A stretch of 64,000 nt of DNA from NCBI RefSeq assembly GCF_040812015.1, contig NZ_JBFNXJ010000007.1:62001-126000 (forward strand), given 5' to 3'. The notes beneath the pieces are model-generated. The model saw only the letters and a program-made list of their open reading frames with translations. It was not told where the DNA came from and made no database searches. The stretch is from Chitinivorax sp. PXF-14 (GTDB lineage Bacteria > Pseudomonadota > Gammaproteobacteria > Burkholderiales > SCOH01). Below, piece by piece: positions 17,082-27,474 of this stretch; position 1 is the stretch's first letter, and the number at the start of each line of letters is the position of its first letter. The position numbers were made by a program, and so were the translations under genes.

Positions 17082-18308
17082 TCAGGCGCGCAGCTCGGCG
17101 AGACGCGCGTTGTGCTCCCTGAGCCAGCCGGGCAAGGCGTCGCCGGCCATCGGCCTGGCGATCAGGTAGCCCTGGCCCAGCGTGCAGCTCGATGCCTGCA
17201 GCAGGCGCCAGTCCTCCATGGTCTCGACGCCCTCCGCCACCGTGGTCAGCTTGAGGCGGTTGGCCATGTCCAGCGCCGACTGCAGGATCACGCGCAGGTG
17301 CTCGCGCTGGTGCGCGCCATGCACGAAGGAGCGGTCGACCTTGAGCTCGGTGAACGGGATGCGCGACAGCTGCTGCATCGAGGCAAAGCCGGTGCCGTAG
17401 TCGTCGATCGACAGCCCGAAGCCCTTGAGCCGCAGCCGCGCCAGCGTGCCGAGCGACATGCCGAGATCGGCCACGATGGAGCTCTCCGTCACCTCCCACA
17501 CGATCTGCTCGGCCGCCAGCCGGTGGGCGTTGAGCAGCTCGGCCACCTCGGTGACGAATTCGGGTCGGTTCAGCAGCAGCGGCGACAGGTTGACGGCAAC
17601 CGACAGCTTGAGGCCATGCGCGTTCCAGACCGCGGCCTGCTCGAAGGCCTGGCGCACCACTTCGAGCGTCAGATCGTGGATCAGCCCATGCGACTCGGCC
17701 AGCGGGATGAACTGCACGGGCGGAATCCAGCCGTGCTCGGGGTGCTGCCAGCGTGCGAGCGCCTCCACCCCCTTGATCATGCCGGTCTTCATGTCGACCT
17801 TGGGCTGGAAATGCACCGAGATCGTCCGCGACACGATAGCGTGGGCCAGCTCCGCGATGCTGGCCACGGGCGCCGGGCTGGTCACTGGCGTGTAATGGCC
17901 GGGGGTGTCGCGGTGCCGCAACAGCGCGGCGCGCAGCTGCGCCTCGGTCAGCGGCTTCTGCAGCGCGGCCAGCAACGGCAGGCCGAGCGCCTGGGCCATG
18001 GTCTCGACCGAGCTGATCAGCGTGCTGTCCTTGCTCGACGCCACGATCAGCAAGGCCGGCAGATGATGTTTGGCGAGCTGGTGGATGAACTCGACGCCAT
18101 CCATGCCCGGCATTTCGAGGTCCACGATCACCAGCCGCGGGTGCGGCAGGGTGGCCAGTTTCAGCAGCCCCTCGGCGCCGTCCGCCGCCTCGTATACCTG
18201 GGCCATGCCCACCTTGCGGCACAGCTCCACGGCATGCTGCCGCTGCAGCGGGCTGTCGTCGACCACCAGCACGATGTCGATCGGCGGGTTGAGCGGATCA
18301 ACGGCCAT
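17082..18308 (-). CDS. Response regulator with EAL (cyclic-di-GMP phosphodiesterase) domain
   Basis: The 408-residue protein joins an N-terminal receiver (Asp63 as phosphoacceptor, in [12 protein letters not shown]; acidic pair in VVDDSP) to an EAL domain. The EAL metal- and substrate-binding residues all appear: EALARW (182-187), [32 protein letters not shown] and GQGYLIARP. It should therefore hydrolyse cyclic-di-GMP to pGpG, probably under control of phosphorylation by the neighbouring CheA. The start overlaps the end of cheB by 11 bases, so translation is probably coupled and the gene belongs to the chemosensory operon. There is no GGDEF partner domain. That CheA is its kinase is inference from position. 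Confidence 0.9.
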   Translation of the reverse strand: MAVDPLNPPIDIVLVVDDSPLQRQHAVELCRKVGMAQVYEAADGAEGLLKLATLPHPRLVIVDLEMPGMDGVEFIHQLAKHHLPALLIVASSKDSTLISSVETMAQALGLPLLAALQKPLTEAQLRAALLRHRDTPGHYTPVTSPAPVASIAELAHAIVSRTISVHFQPKVDMKTGMIKGVEALARWQHPEHGWIPPVQFIPLAESHGLIHDLTLEVVRQAFEQAAVWNAHGLKLSVAVNLSPLLLNRPEFVTEVAELLNAHRLAAEQIVWEVTESSIVADLGMSLGTLARLRLKGFGLSIDDYGTGFASMQQLSRIPFTELKVDRSFVHGAHQREHLRVILQSALDMANRLKLTTVAEGVETMEDWRLLQASSCTLGQGYLIARPMAGDALPGWLREHNARLAELRA

Positions 18309-19416
18309 GGCGCTCGATCACTGTGGCAATGCGGTCGAGCGGGATGACCTCGCTGACGCCGCCCAGTGCAATCGCCTCCTTGGGCATGCCGAACACGACA
18401 CAACTCGCTTCGTCCTGGGCATAGGTGGTGGCCCCCGTGCCGTGCAGCTCCTTGAGCCCGCGCGCGCCGTCGTCGCCCATGCCGGTCATGATGAAGCCGA
18501 CCGCGTTGCGCCCGGCCGCCTTGGCCACCGAGCGGAACAGCACATCGACCGATGGCCGGTGGCGGCTCACCAGCGGGCCGTCGACCACCTCGACGTAGTA
18601 TTGCGCACCGCTGCGCTTGACCAGCATATGCCTGCCGCCGGGCGCGATCAGCGCCAGGCCGGGTACGATGCGGTCGTTGCTGGCGGCCTCTCTCACCTCG
18701 ATGCGCGACAGGCTGTTGAGGCGACTGGCAAAGCTCTGCGTGAACTTCTCCGGCATGTGCTGTACGACGACGATGCCCGGGCTGGTGGCCGGCAGCGCCG
18801 TCAACACCACCTCGAGCGCCTGGGTACCGCCGGTCGAGGTGCCCAGCGCCACGATCTTCTCGGTCGTCGGCAGGTGATGCGCCGCACCCGGCGCATCGAG
18901 AATGGCGTCGGCCGACAGCTTGGGCGCCGCCATGCGCTCGTTGATCAGCGCATCGACGCCGCCGGGGCGTGCCGCTGGCCGCTCGGCCCCGGCAGGCGCG
19001 GGCCGCAGCCGGTTCATGCGCGCCTGAGCTGCGGCGCGCACGGCCGAGATCAGGTCGGCGGAGCTGTCCTGGATGAAATCGCGCAGGCCGATCGAGGGCT
19101 TGGTGATAACACCGATCGCGCCGGCAGCGAAGGCCTGCATGGTCACGTCGGCACCCTTCTCGGTCAGCGACGAACAGATCACCACCGGGGTCGGGCGCGA
19201 AGCCATCAGCTGCTTGAGAAAGGTGATGCCGTCCATGCGCGGCATCTCGATATCGAGCACGATCACGTCGGGCCACACCGTCTTCATGCGCTCCATCGCG
19301 AACAACGGGTCGGACGCGGTGCCGACGATCTCGATGTCGCGGTGCTTGCCCAATACCTCCTGCATCACCTGCCGCACCACGGCAGAGTCGTCGACGATCA
19401 GTACCTTGATGCTCAT
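18298..19416 (-). CDS. cheB: Chemotaxis protein-glutamate methylesterase CheB
   Basis: CheB (372 residues) removes methyl groups from, and deamidates, MCP receptors and so resets their sensitivity. The N-terminal receiver carries Asp55 ([13 protein letters not shown]), which CheA phosphorylates. A proline/alanine-rich linker follows, then the esterase domain with Ser ([13 protein letters not shown]), His ([14 protein letters not shown]) and Asp ([12 protein letters not shown]) of the catalytic triad. Start at 19414-19416 ([10 protein letters not shown]) gives a product of normal length; it is two bases downstream of the cheD stop. The gene overlaps the downstream response-regulator/EAL gene by 11 bases. 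Confidence 0.97.
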   Translation of the reverse strand: MSIKVLIVDDSAVVRQVMQEVLGKHRDIEIVGTASDPLFAMERMKTVWPDVIVLDIEMPRMDGITFLKQLMASRPTPVVICSSLTEKGADVTMQAFAAGAIGVITKPSIGLRDFIQDSSADLISAVRAAAQARMNRLRPAPAGAERPAARPGGVDALINERMAAPKLSADAILDAPGAAHHLPTTEKIVALGTSTGGTQALEVVLTALPATSPGIVVVQHMPEKFTQSFASRLNSLSRIEVREAASNDRIVPGLALIAPGGRHMLVKRSGAQYYVEVVDGPLVSRHRPSVDVLFRSVAKAAGRNAVGFIMTGMGDDGARGLKELHGTGATTYAQDEASCVVFGMPKEAIALGGVSEVIPLDRIATVIERHGR

Positions 19417-19418
19417 GG

Positions 19419-19904
19419 CTAGGCCGGCACCGCCTGCGGCATGGAGGCGCCATAGCGCACCCACACGTCGCCGGTATCGAGTTGAAATCGCAGGTAGCGG
19501 TAGCCGCGGCCGCCGAGATCCTGGTTGATTGCCTTCAGGCCGGTGTCGGCGATCAGCGTGCGGGCGAACTCGGCGTTGATCTGCCCGACGCCCTCGGCCT
19601 GCTCGCGGTCGAACACGCGCGCGCCGCCGAACAGCTTGACCTCGCAGCCTTCGATATCGGCACCGTGCGCCGCCATCTGCCCGCACAGCAGCGCCATCGC
19701 CTCGTCGCCATAGCGCCCGTCGAGCGCCGCCGGAGCGCGCTGCGGCATGCCATGCCTGGGCAGCAGGAAATGGCACATGCCGCCGATCTGGCGGCGTGCA
19801 TCCCACAGGGTGATGGCGACGCAGGAGCCGAGCACGGTTTCGATGCGCTCGTCGGGGCGGCCGACATAGACCTCGCCCGGGTTCAGGTAGACGCGGATGC
19901 TCAT
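19419..19904 (-). CDS. cheD: Chemoreceptor glutamine deamidase CheD
   Basis: CheD (161 residues) deamidates glutamines in MCPs and tunes adaptation together with CheB and CheR. The active-site Cys lies in [13 protein letters not shown], the His in [10 protein letters not shown] and the third residue in the KLFGGARVF region, as in the family. The start was set at [12 protein letters not shown] (19902-19904) because it overlaps the upstream cheR stop in an ATGA and the family starts just there; the longer frame to 20759 lies across cheR. It stands between cheR and cheB in the usual adaptation block. Confidence 0.95.
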   Translation of the reverse strand: MSIRVYLNPGEVYVGRPDERIETVLGSCVAITLWDARRQIGGMCHFLLPRHGMPQRAPAALDGRYGDEAMALLCGQMAAHGADIEGCEVKLFGGARVFDREQAEGVGQINAEFARTLIADTGLKAINQDLGGRGYRYLRFQLDTGDVWVRYGASMPQAVPA

Positions 19905-20728
19905 GGCGCGCGCTTCCGGTAGATCGACGGCATCACCAGCTCCAGCCCGCTGTCCATGCCGTGCAGGCTTTCCGAATGGCCGACGAACAGCCAGCCGCCC
20001 GGGCGCAGGTGCTCGGCCACGGCACGCACCACGCGCGCCTTGGTCGGCAGGTCGAAATAGATGATCACGTTGCGCAGAAACACCACGTCGAACAGGCCCA
20101 GGGATGAAGGCAGCCCCATCAGGTTGAGCTGCCGGAATTCCACTTTCTTGCGCAGTTCCTGTTGCACCAGGAACTGCCCCTCGTACTGCCCCAGCCCCTT
20201 GAGGCAGAAGCGTTTCAGGTAATCCTTGGGGATCTTTTCCCCGCGCGCCATCGGGTACAGGCCACGGCGCGCCGCCGCCAGCACGCGGCTCGAGATGTCG
20301 GAGCCGAACACCGCCCACGGCAGATGTGCGCGCGTCGCTTCGAGCAGCATCGCCACCGAGTAGGCTTCCTCGCCGGTCGAGCTCGCCGCGCTCCATATCT
20401 TCAGTGTATGCGAGCGATCGGCGCTCGGCAGGATTTGCTGCCGCAGAAAATCGAAATGCTTGTGTTCGCGGAAGAAGTAAGTCTCGTTGGTGGTGATCAG
20501 GTCGATCGCCTGCTGCCGCTCCTCGTCCTGCTCCGGCGCCATCAGCAGGTTGTAATAGTCCTTGAAGCTGGGGAGCCCGAGCATCCCCAGTCGCTTGACC
20601 AGGCGCCCGCTGACCAGCGATTTCTTCGAGCTCGACAGGTGCAGGCCGATCTCGCTGTGGAACAGCTGCCGCAGCAGGCGGAACTCCTCGTCGGACAGCG
20701 TGGATGGCGGCAGCATCATCGCACCCAA
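19901..20728 (-). CDS. cheR: Chemotaxis protein-glutamate methyltransferase CheR
   Basis: CheR (275 residues) uses SAM to methylate receptor glutamates. The N-terminal all-helical domain (about 1-85) ends before [17 protein letters not shown], which contacts [21 protein letters not shown] is the glycine-rich SAM loop (CSTGEE-like), and [10 protein letters not shown] is the post-motif strand. No pentapeptide-binding beta subdomain seems missing. The local MCP lacks a terminal NWETF-like pentapeptide, so methylation would occur without receptor tethering. The stop overlaps cheD by four bases and the start is 11 bases past cheW. Confidence 0.96.
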   Translation of the reverse strand: MGAMMLPPSTLSDEEFRLLRQLFHSEIGLHLSSSKKSLVSGRLVKRLGMLGLPSFKDYYNLLMAPEQDEERQQAIDLITTNETYFFREHKHFDFLRQQILPSADRSHTLKIWSAASSTGEEAYSVAMLLEATRAHLPWAVFGSDISSRVLAAARRGLYPMARGEKIPKDYLKRFCLKGLGQYEGQFLVQQELRKKVEFRQLNLMGLPSSLGLFDVVFLRNVIIYFDLPTKARVVRAVAEHLRPGGWLFVGHSESLHGMDSGLELVMPSIYRKRAP

Positions 20729-20739
20729 TGGGGAGCCCC

Positions 20740-21276
20740 TCAGTCTGCGGTTTCTTCACCGTGCGTCAGGCCGATCAGCGCCGACATCTCGTCCACCGAC
20801 AGCACCTGATGGATGTCGAGCGTGATGACGAAACGGTCGTTGCGGCTGAACATGCCCTCGATGAAGTCGGCGCGGATCTTGGCGCCGAACGAGGGCCTGG
20901 GCTCCATCTCGCTGCTGTCGAGCGTCAGCACCTCGTTGACGGCATCGACGATCACGCCGAGCGGCTGCATCTCCTCTTCCTGCGCCACCTCCAGGATCAC
21001 GATGCAGGTGCGCCGCGCGATCTGCGTCTCGCTGCGGCCGAAGCGGATCGACAGGTCGATCACCGGCACCACCGCCCCACGCAGATTGATCACCCCGCGC
21101 AGGAAGGCCGGCATCAGCGGTATCTCGGTAAGGCCGCCAAATTCGATGATCTCGCGGATATGCTCGATCTGGATCGCAAACAGCTCCGCTCCCAGGGTGA
21201 ACGTCAGGTACTGGCGCGTCTGTACCTGCTCCTTGGCCTTGACGGCCCTGCCGTTCTGCGTCGCAAGCTGGGACAT
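20740..21276 (-). CDS. cheW: Chemotaxis coupling protein CheW
   Basis: CheW (178 residues) couples receptors to CheA in the cytoplasmic array. It shows the double SH3-like barrel pattern: QYLTFTLGAELFAIQIEHIREI, LRGVINLRGAVVPVIDLSIRFG and the C-terminal VDAVNEVLTL. An extra 20-residue N-terminal tail and an extended C-terminus (GLTHGEETAD) make it slightly longer than E. coli CheW (167). It lies 11 bases from the MCP stop and 11 bases before cheR, inside the operon. Confidence 0.95.
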   Translation of the reverse strand: MSQLATQNGRAVKAKEQVQTRQYLTFTLGAELFAIQIEHIREIIEFGGLTEIPLMPAFLRGVINLRGAVVPVIDLSIRFGRSETQIARRTCIVILEVAQEEEMQPLGVIVDAVNEVLTLDSSEMEPRPSFGAKIRADFIEGMFSRNDRFVITLDIHQVLSVDEMSALIGLTHGEETAD

Positions 21277-21287
21277 GGGCGTATTCC

Positions 21288-22934
21288 TCAGAAACGGGTG
21301 AACGAGGTTTCGTCGACCGTCTCGTCACCCCGGCTCGCCTGTGCCGCGCGCGCGCGCGGCTGGGCGGCTGCGGCCTTGCGCTGGGCCGGGCGCTGGCCGA
21401 CGACCTTGCGCCCCTGGCCATCCACCTTGAAGAAGGTGATCAGCTCCTGCAGCTGGATGGCCTGCGCGCTCATTTCCTCCGATGTCGACGACAGCTCTTC
21501 CGAGGCCGAGGCGTTCATCTGCGTGGTCTGCGCCAGCTGGGTCACCGCGGTATTGATCTGCTCCAGCCCGTTGGTCTGCTCGCGCGAGGCGGCAGTGATT
21601 TCCTGCACCAGGTCGGCCGTCTTGCGGATCGACGGCACCATCTGGTCGAGCAGGCCGCCGGCGCGCTCGGCCAGCGTCACGCTGTTGCCGGCCACCGAGC
21701 CGATTTCCTGCGCAGCGACCTGCGAGCGCTCGGCCAGCTTGCGCACCTCGGCCGCCACCACGGCGAAGCCCTTGCCGTGCTCGCCGGCACGCGCGGCTTC
21801 GATCGCCGCGTTGAGCGCCAGCAGGTTGGTCTGGTAGGCGATGTCGTCGATGATGCCGATCTTGTCGGCGATCTGGCGCATGGCCACCACCGTCTGTTTC
21901 ACCGCGTCGCCACCTTCGGCCGCATCGGTCGACGATTTGCTCGCCATGCCGTCGGTGACGCGGGCGTTCTCGGCGTTCTGCGCCACAGTGGCGGAAATCT
22001 CCTCGACCGAGGCGCTGGTTTCCTCGACGTTGGCCGCCTGCTCCGAGGCATTCTGGCTGAGCGCCTGAGCCGAGGCCGACACCTCCTCCGAGGCCGAGGC
22101 CAGCGAATCGGCCGAGGTGCGCACGTCGGAGATGATGTCGGTCAGCTTGGTCACCACTTGGCGCAGGCTGAACAGCATGCTGCTGCTGTCACCCTGGCGC
22201 ACCGGCACATCGACCGTCAGGTCGCCCTCGGCAATGCGCTGCAGCAGATCGACAGCATATTCGGGCTCACCGCCAACCTGGCGCGTGACAATTCTTGCCA
22301 GCAGGATACCCAGGGCGATCGATAGCCCAAAAGCGATCAATACCGCCACAATGGTCAACAGCCGTACGCTCGATACCATCTTGCTGTTTTGCTGGTTGGC
22401 GTCTTCGGCCTGCTTCTCGTTGTCGGTGGCAATCTCGTCAAACACCTTGTCGATCTTGCCGATCAGGATACGCAAGTCGCCGTTGATCAGCTTGGTCGCC
22501 TCCTGCTCCTGCCCGCCCCTGATCAATTTGATGGCGTTGTCGCTCATCTTGAGATAATCGGCTTGCATCACCTTGAACTCCTCGCGCCACCGCACCTCAT
22601 TGGCGGAGGGCTCGGTTTTCAGGTACAGGTCCCAGAATTTGTTGGTCTTCTCGTTATACCCTTCGTATCTGGACACGGAGGCATTCAGGCCCTCGGGGTC
22701 GGCCGCCTGACTCATCATGCGCACCACCGTGCGTGCCGAAGCGACCATATTCACATTGGCTCGTCCCAGATTGCTGATGGCCAGCAGGTTGGTGACATAG
22801 ATGCTCTCGCCACCCTCGCCGACCCGCTGGATGTTGATCACACCCCACGCGCCGATGATCAAGGTCAACATGGACGACAACACGAATGCCACCAGCAGCT
22901 TGGACCCCAGCTTCAACCTCATGAACCATCCCAT
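21288..22934 (-). CDS. Methyl-accepting chemotaxis protein of the chemosensory operon
   Basis: A 548-residue receptor of classic topology. A first membrane helix ([19 protein letters not shown], about 14-32) is followed by a periplasmic four-helix-bundle type sensor of about 160 residues, a second helix ([21 protein letters not shown], about 196-216), a HAMP domain (about 217-270) and a signalling domain with the invariant hairpin [44 protein letters not shown]. The extreme C-terminus (DETSFTRF) is not a canonical CheR-tethering pentapeptide. The start is ATG 22932-22934 with AAGGAGA seven bases upstream. The gene lies 10 bases after cheA. Ligand is unknown. Confidence 0.93.
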   Translation of the reverse strand: MGWFMRLKLGSKLLVAFVLSSMLTLIIGAWGVINIQRVGEGGESIYVTNLLAISNLGRANVNMVASARTVVRMMSQAADPEGLNASVSRYEGYNEKTNKFWDLYLKTEPSANEVRWREEFKVMQADYLKMSDNAIKLIRGGQEQEATKLINGDLRILIGKIDKVFDEIATDNEKQAEDANQQNSKMVSSVRLLTIVAVLIAFGLSIALGILLARIVTRQVGGEPEYAVDLLQRIAEGDLTVDVPVRQGDSSSMLFSLRQVVTKLTDIISDVRTSADSLASASEEVSASAQALSQNASEQAANVEETSASVEEISATVAQNAENARVTDGMASKSSTDAAEGGDAVKQTVVAMRQIADKIGIIDDIAYQTNLLALNAAIEAARAGEHGKGFAVVAAEVRKLAERSQVAAQEIGSVAGNSVTLAERAGGLLDQMVPSIRKTADLVQEITAASREQTNGLEQINTAVTQLAQTTQMNASASEELSSTSEEMSAQAIQLQELITFFKVDGQGRKVVGQRPAQRKAAAAQPRARAAQASRGDETVDETSFTRF

Positions 22935-22944
22935 TGCCGTCTCC

Positions 22945-25146
22945 TTAACCAATATTTTGTTGTGGACTGGACTGCTGCGACAGCGACGCGTCCCTAGCCG
23001 CCCCCTCGCTACGACTGGCACTCGTCACCAAGTGCGGTACATCGAGAATCAGCGCCACCCGCCCGTCGCCGAGAATGGTCGAGCCGCCGATGCCCTTGAC
23101 CCGGGTGAACAGGCTGCCCAGCGGCTTGATCACCGCCTGGAATTCACCGAGCAGGCGGTCCACCACCAGGCCGGCGCGGGTCTGCCCGTACTGCACCACG
23201 ACCAGGCTTTCGCGCCGTGGCGCCTCGCCCGGCAGCTCGAACAGCTCGCGCAGGCGCAGGTAGGACAGCGGCTCGCCGCGCAGATTGACGATATGGTGGG
23301 CATTGCCGGCCGAACTGTGGTCGGCGCATTCGATCACCATGTCGAGCGGGATGACGAACACGGCATCGTTCACCATGACCTGGAAGCCGTCGATGATCGC
23401 CAGCGTGAGCGGCAGGCGGATGCGCACCGTGGTGCCCTGGCCGAACACGCTGAGGATATCGACCTCGCCGCGCAGCGATTCGATGTTCTTTCTCACCACG
23501 TCCATGCCGACGCCGCGCCCGGACAGGTTGGTGACGGCCTCGGCGGTGGAAAAGCCGGGCTCGAAGACGAGGTTGAAGATCTCGCTTTCGCTCAGCACCT
23601 GGTCGGCGCTGACCAGGCCACGCTCGATCGCCTTGGCGAGTATGCGCTCGTGGTCGAGACCCTTGCCGTCGTCTGACACCTCGATGACGATGCTGCCCGA
23701 CTCATGATAGGCATTGAGGCGCAGCGTGCCGGTGAGCGGCTTGCCGCGCTCCAGGCGCACCTCGGTGGGTTCGATGCCGTGGTCCATGGCGTTGCGCACG
23801 ATATGCATCAGCGGGTCGGCGAGTTTCTCGACCATCGATTTGTCGAGCTCGGTCTCGGCGCCGGTGATGACCAGCTCGATGTTCTTGCCGAGATCCTTGG
23901 AGATGTCGCGCACCACGCGCGGAAAACGCTGGAACACCTCGCCGATGGGCACCATGCGCAGCGTCAGCGCGGCATCGCGGATCTGCTCGACCAACGCAGA
24001 CAGCGTCTGCGTGGCCTCGTCGAACTGATTGTCCTGTTTCTTCTTGGCCACCAGGTTGGCGCCGGCGCCAGCGATCACCAGCTCGCCGACGAGGTTGATC
24101 AGCTGGTCGAGCTTGTTCACCTCGACCTTGATGAAACGCTGCTCCTGCGTGCGCTTCTCCTCGCCCTGCTTCTGCTTGGAGAGCGCGGCGGCGACCACCG
24201 TGCCGGGCACCAGCTTCTCTTCGACCAGCATGGTGCCGATCGGCTTGGGCGGGATCGGCTGCGCCTGTTGCTTGTCGAGAATGGCTTCAAGCTCGTGCTC
24301 GGTCAGCGCGCCGCCCTTGACCAGTATCTCGCCCAGCCGCTTGGGTGGCTCGGGCAGGGTTTCGATCAGCTTGATGTATTCGGCGATCTTGCTGTGCGGC
24401 GGAATGATGTGGATCTGGCTTTCATCGCGCACGAACTCGAAAACCCCGTCGATGGTCTGGCGGTCGGCATCCGACGCAAAATCGATCTCGAAGCCGAGGT
24501 AGCAGCTTTCCGGGTCCAGCTGCTCGGCGTCGGGCAGGTTGTCGACCAGCGTGTGCAGGTAGGTGATGCGGCCCAGCGTGGCGAGGTAGCGGATGAAGGA
24601 CAGCGGGTCCATACCGTTCCTGAGCACGTCGATGCCGAAACGCAGCGACAGGTGCCAGGTGTCGGCATCGACATGGCCGCCGCCCTCGATCTCGACTGCC
24701 GCCTCGCTCGGCTCCGCCTGCGGGCTGGTGGTGGCGGGCAGGTGGACGGCATCCTTCACGCCGAGATAGCCGTTGAGCCCCGCTTCGAGGTCGATGCGCG
24801 CCGCTGGATCGGGGTCGTCGCGTTCACGGCCGTCCTCTATCATATCGATGAGCGCCGAGATGTAGTCGCCGCAGCGTAGCAACAGCGACAGCATGGCCTC
24901 GTCGATGGCGAGCTTGCCGTTGCGCACGCGGTCGAGCAGGCTCTCGACGATATGGGTGAAGGCCACCACGCCGTCGAGCGCGAACAGCCCGGCCGAGCCC
25001 TTGATGGTGTGGGCCGCGCGGAAGATGGCGTTGATCGCCTCGGGCGTCGCGCCACCCTGTTCGATATCGAGCAGCGCCGCCTCCATCGCGGCCAACAGCT
25101 CCCTCGCCTCCTGCACCAGCGCACTGCGTGCGGCATCGAGCTCCAT
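22945..25146 (-). CDS. cheA: Chemotaxis histidine kinase CheA with an inserted MshEN-like motif
   Basis: The 733-residue kinase phosphorylates CheY, CheB and probably the EAL regulator. It has an HPt domain with His46 (AHTIKGSAG), a middle domain (about 164-260), a dimerisation/HATPase part ([30 protein letters not shown]) and a C-terminal CheW-like domain. Between the middle and dimerisation domains, residues 270-325 hold two 24-residue repeats. The first starts [10 protein letters not shown] and ends LDKQ; the second starts [10 protein letters not shown] and ends ALSKQ. This pattern resembles the MshEN (T2SSE N-terminal) domain, a cyclic-di-GMP receptor. That resemblance comes from reading motifs and is not proven. 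The start, ATG 25144-25146, is 8 bases past the STAS gene stop. Confidence 0.95.
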   Translation of the reverse strand: MELDAARSALVQEARELLAAMEAALLDIEQGGATPEAINAIFRAAHTIKGSAGLFALDGVVAFTHIVESLLDRVRNGKLAIDEAMLSLLLRCGDYISALIDMIEDGRERDDPDPAARIDLEAGLNGYLGVKDAVHLPATTSPQAEPSEAAVEIEGGGHVDADTWHLSLRFGIDVLRNGMDPLSFIRYLATLGRITYLHTLVDNLPDAEQLDPESCYLGFEIDFASDADRQTIDGVFEFVRDESQIHIIPPHSKIAEYIKLIETLPEPPKRLGEILVKGGALTEHELEAILDKQQAQPIPPKPIGTMLVEEKLVPGTVVAAALSKQKQGEEKRTQEQRFIKVEVNKLDQLINLVGELVIAGAGANLVAKKKQDNQFDEATQTLSALVEQIRDAALTLRMVPIGEVFQRFPRVVRDISKDLGKNIELVITGAETELDKSMVEKLADPLMHIVRNAMDHGIEPTEVRLERGKPLTGTLRLNAYHESGSIVIEVSDDGKGLDHERILAKAIERGLVSADQVLSESEIFNLVFEPGFSTAEAVTNLSGRGVGMDVVRKNIESLRGEVDILSVFGQGTTVRIRLPLTLAIIDGFQVMVNDAVFVIPLDMVIECADHSSAGNAHHIVNLRGEPLSYLRLRELFELPGEAPRRESLVVVQYGQTRAGLVVDRLLGEFQAVIKPLGSLFTRVKGIGGSTILGDGRVALILDVPHLVTSASRSEGAARDASLSQQSSPQQNIG

Positions 25147-25154
25147 GGCGGCCC

Positions 25155-25475
25155 CTAGTTGAGATGGGTGATCAACACCGGGTCGCCCAACACCCCGGCC
25201 AGGTTGAGCAGGTCGATCACGCTCAGCGCCGCGGCACTATGACGCACGAAGCTCAGCTGCCTGGCGGTGCGCGCCGCCTCGCGCTTGAGCATGAGCATGA
25301 GCTGCACACCCGAGGTATCGATCTCGTCCACGTGCGACAGGTCGATCTCGATGTCGTGGCCGCTCGCCAGGCACTCCAGCAGGGCCGGCTTGAGCTCCGC
25401 GGCACGAAAGATGTTGAATTCACCTTCGATGCGAGCCAGGATACGCTCGCCTTGTTGCTCGATGACCAGCGCCAT
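25155..25475 (-). CDS. STAS-domain protein in the chemosensory operon
   Basis: A 106-residue single-domain protein of the STAS family (sulfate transporter and anti-sigma factor antagonist). The LSHVDEIDTSGVQLMLMLKR segment carries the Asp-x-Ser/Thr pattern around the phosphorylation site found in SpoIIAA-type proteins (Asp-Thr-Ser, near residues 53-55). No partner kinase or anti-sigma factor is visible nearby. STAS genes occur next to cheA in several chemosensory clusters, where they are thought to join the signalling array or MlaB-type processes; the role here is open. It lies between cheY and cheA with 8 and 26 base gaps. Confidence 0.85.
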   Translation of the reverse strand: MALVIEQQGERILARIEGEFNIFRAAELKPALLECLASGHDIEIDLSHVDEIDTSGVQLMLMLKREAARTARQLSFVRHSAAALSVIDLLNLAGVLGDPVLITHLN

Positions 25476-25501
25476 GATTGGCCCTCAGCGGGTGCGGTGG
25501 G

Positions 25502-25870
25502 TTAAGGGAGAATCAGCTTGGCTACGGCATCCAGCAGGATAGGCGGCTGGAATGGCTTGATCACCCAGGCACGCACGCCGGCCGCCTTGCCTTCGGCCTT
25601 CTTGGTCTCGTCGGCCTCGGTGGTAAGCATGATGATGGGCGTGAACTTGTAGTTGGGCAGCTGCTTGGCCGCCTTGACGAAGGTGATGCCGTCCATGTTC
25701 GGCATGTTGACGTCGGAAATGATCAGGTTGAACTTGCGCCCGTCGAGCTTGGTCAGCGCGTCCTTGCCGTCCACCGCCTCCACGACCTCGTAGCCGGTAC
25801 TTTTCAGGGCAATCGCCACGGTCTGCCGCAGGCTGAAGGAGTCATCCACGATCAGGATGGTCTTGCTCAT
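25502..25870 (-). CDS. cheY: CheY-type single-domain response regulator
   Basis: A 122-residue receiver with Asp53 as phosphoacceptor (LIISDVNMPNMDG), the acidic pair in IVDDSFS, the conserved Thr in MLTTEAD and Lys in VIKPFQPP. It is of the CheY/PilH type and would carry the signal of CheA to the flagellar motor or another output. It is the first gene of the operon, so it may be the most abundant. The start has GGTATCGAGTA upstream, a weak ribosome binding site. The intergenic region of about 120 bp before it holds an inverted repeat and probably the operon promoter. Confidence 0.92.
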   Translation of the reverse strand: MSKTILIVDDSFSLRQTVAIALKSTGYEVVEAVDGKDALTKLDGRKFNLIISDVNMPNMDGITFVKAAKQLPNYKFTPIIMLTTEADETKKAEGKAAGVRAWVIKPFQPPILLDAVAKLILP

Positions 25871-25958
25871 TACTCGATACCTCGGTGGTTGGCATACCTA
25901 GCGTTATAGGTGAGCGAACGGCAGCTAGACAAGATGAGACGCGCAGGTCGTCCGGGCT

Positions 25959-25976
25959 ATTTCATGACCATGAAAT
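25959..25976. repeat. 18-bp inverted repeat between the second MCP gene and cheY
   Basis: ATTTCATGACCATGAAAT has perfect 8-bp arms and a two-base centre, 13 bases after the MCP-like stop and about 90 bp before cheY. A two-base loop is poor for a terminator, so an operator for the chemosensory operon is more likely. No T-run follows. Confidence 0.4.
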
Positions 25977-25989
25977 CGGCGCCGCGACC

Positions 25990-27117
25990 TCAGAAAAACT
26001 CGACCGATGACGTCGCCACGCCGGCCGTCGCGCTGCCCGCATGCGCCTCGCGCTGTTCCAGCGTGGTATAGGTTTTTTCCAGATCGGCCAGCCAGCGCTC
26101 GCGGTCGAGTGCCGGTATCAGCCCCTGGCGCCCGGCCGTGTCGATGGCATCGCGCAGCTTGTCGATATCGCGCTGCACATGGTCGAGAATCTGGCTCACC
26201 CGGTCCTGGAACTGCAGGTTCACCAGCACATCCTGCACCTCGCGTTCCACCGCCTTGCTTTCGCCCTCGAGCTGCTGCACGGTCTGGTTCAGCCTGACCG
26301 CGGTTTGCTGGAAACCCGAGATCACGGCACGGATCACCGTGTTGGAGTTGCCGATCAGCGCGGCGTCGTCCTGCGCCAGCCGGTCGGCCACCGCCGACGC
26401 AGAGCCGATGGCCTGGTTCACCGCATCCACCTTCTCGCTGATGCGCTTGCCCGTCTCGCCCGACATGGTGGACAGCTTGCGCACCTCATCGGCCACCACG
26501 GCAAACCCCCGTCCCGCCTCGCCCGCCCGCGCCGCCTCGATGGCGGCATTGAGCGCCAGCAGATTGGTCTGCGTGGCGATGGCGCCGACCTCGGAGGCCA
26601 TCCGCTTGAGCTCTTCGTTGAATTGCCCCAGCTCACTGATCTCCTTGAGCAGCTGGCTGCGTGCCCCCAGCGCCTGTTCGAGCGCCTGCACGATGCCGCC
26701 GAGCTCCTGCTCGGATTGCGAAATGGCGTGCAGCACCTCGCCGCCGCTACTGGCAGAGGCCAGCGATACCGCCGCGCCGAGCCGCTCGTTGATGCCGGTG
26801 AAGCGCATGGCCAGGGTATCGACCGCCTCCCGCGTCTGGTTCCGGCCCAAGTCGATGTGGCGGCGCCACAGCGGCAGGATGCTGGCCAGCAGCGGCGACA
26901 GGGTATCGGCTGCCGGCTCCGGGCCGGCCTGGGCTGCATCGCCCACGGGCGGCATCCCTTGGGCGACAGTGGGCGGCTTCGACAGCCACAGCCAGGCAGC
27001 GCCGATCAGCAGACCGGTAATCAGCCCCTGCCACCAGCTGGCGGCAAGCACGCTCATCAGCACTAGGTTGACCAAGGCGAGCACACCCGCCAGCAATAGA
27101 TTTCTCGGTAAGGACAT
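25990..27117 (-). CDS. MCP-like signalling protein with an N-terminal membrane hairpin
   Basis: The 375-residue protein starts with two membrane segments ([19 protein letters not shown] and [16 protein letters not shown]) and has no periplasmic sensor. The cytoplasmic part contains the MCP hairpin tip region ([20 protein letters not shown], then [20 protein letters not shown]) and a coiled coil ending in [22 protein letters not shown]. Such receptors sense cytoplasmic or membrane state. Start chosen at ATG 27115-27117; a TTG at 27132 would add five residues. Its stop lies 119 bp upstream of cheY on the same strand, so it may be cotranscribed, but it is more likely a separate unit. Confidence 0.85.
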   Translation of the reverse strand: MSLPRNLLLAGVLALVNLVLMSVLAASWWQGLITGLLIGAAWLWLSKPPTVAQGMPPVGDAAQAGPEPAADTLSPLLASILPLWRRHIDLGRNQTREAVDTLAMRFTGINERLGAAVSLASASSGGEVLHAISQSEQELGGIVQALEQALGARSQLLKEISELGQFNEELKRMASEVGAIATQTNLLALNAAIEAARAGEAGRGFAVVADEVRKLSTMSGETGKRISEKVDAVNQAIGSASAVADRLAQDDAALIGNSNTVIRAVISGFQQTAVRLNQTVQQLEGESKAVEREVQDVLVNLQFQDRVSQILDHVQRDIDKLRDAIDTAGRQGLIPALDRERWLADLEKTYTTLEQREAHAGSATAGVATSSVEFF

Positions 27118-27474
27118 GTTCGGCAATCGCAATGGTCTCTGTATCGTGCTAGTTGATCGCGCAGACTAAAGCAAGCCGGCCAGGGGCGGCCCCGCGCAGC
27201 ATCGTGAAAAAAACCTGCACCGCGCGCAAAATTCTTGCGTATCACGCGATTGGCATATCACGTTGACAATCGCTGCCGGGCACGGCAATATCTATTTGAT
27301 ACATCAGTCTTTTCTACTATTCCCGCATTGCGGGATTCGCATCTTCTTCCCGCAAAACCCCATCAGCCGGGGCTTGGCGGCTCACAGAACCTTTGCAATT
27401 CCGGCCAAACAGTGGTTCGATACGCAGTCAGGCCATGTCCCGGCCCTGCTCCGACAATACCAAACGAGGATTCC
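27118..27474. other. 357-bp gap holding promoters of the MCP gene and the HU gene
   Basis: No gene is supported here. The strand-divergent neighbours both need a promoter in it. A good sigma-70 element toward the HU gene is at 27263-27291. The rest is moderately AT-rich with short pyrimidine runs and no hairpin of note. Confidence 0.7.
27263..27291 (+). promoter_or_regulatory. Sigma-70 type promoter for the HU-like gene
   Basis: TTGACA at 27263-27268 is followed after 17 bases by CAATAT at 27286-27291, an excellent -35 and spacing with a fair -10. It points toward the HU gene and predicts a leader of about 175 bases. Confidence 0.6.

Noticed and set aside
23704-24879. 391-codon plus-strand frame opposite cheA
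   Set aside because: Antisense shadow of the CheA gene, which has clear motifs in every domain.
25959-25976. Inverted repeat considered as a terminator of the second MCP gene
   Set aside because: The loop is only two bases and no thymine run follows; it is kept as a possible operator only.
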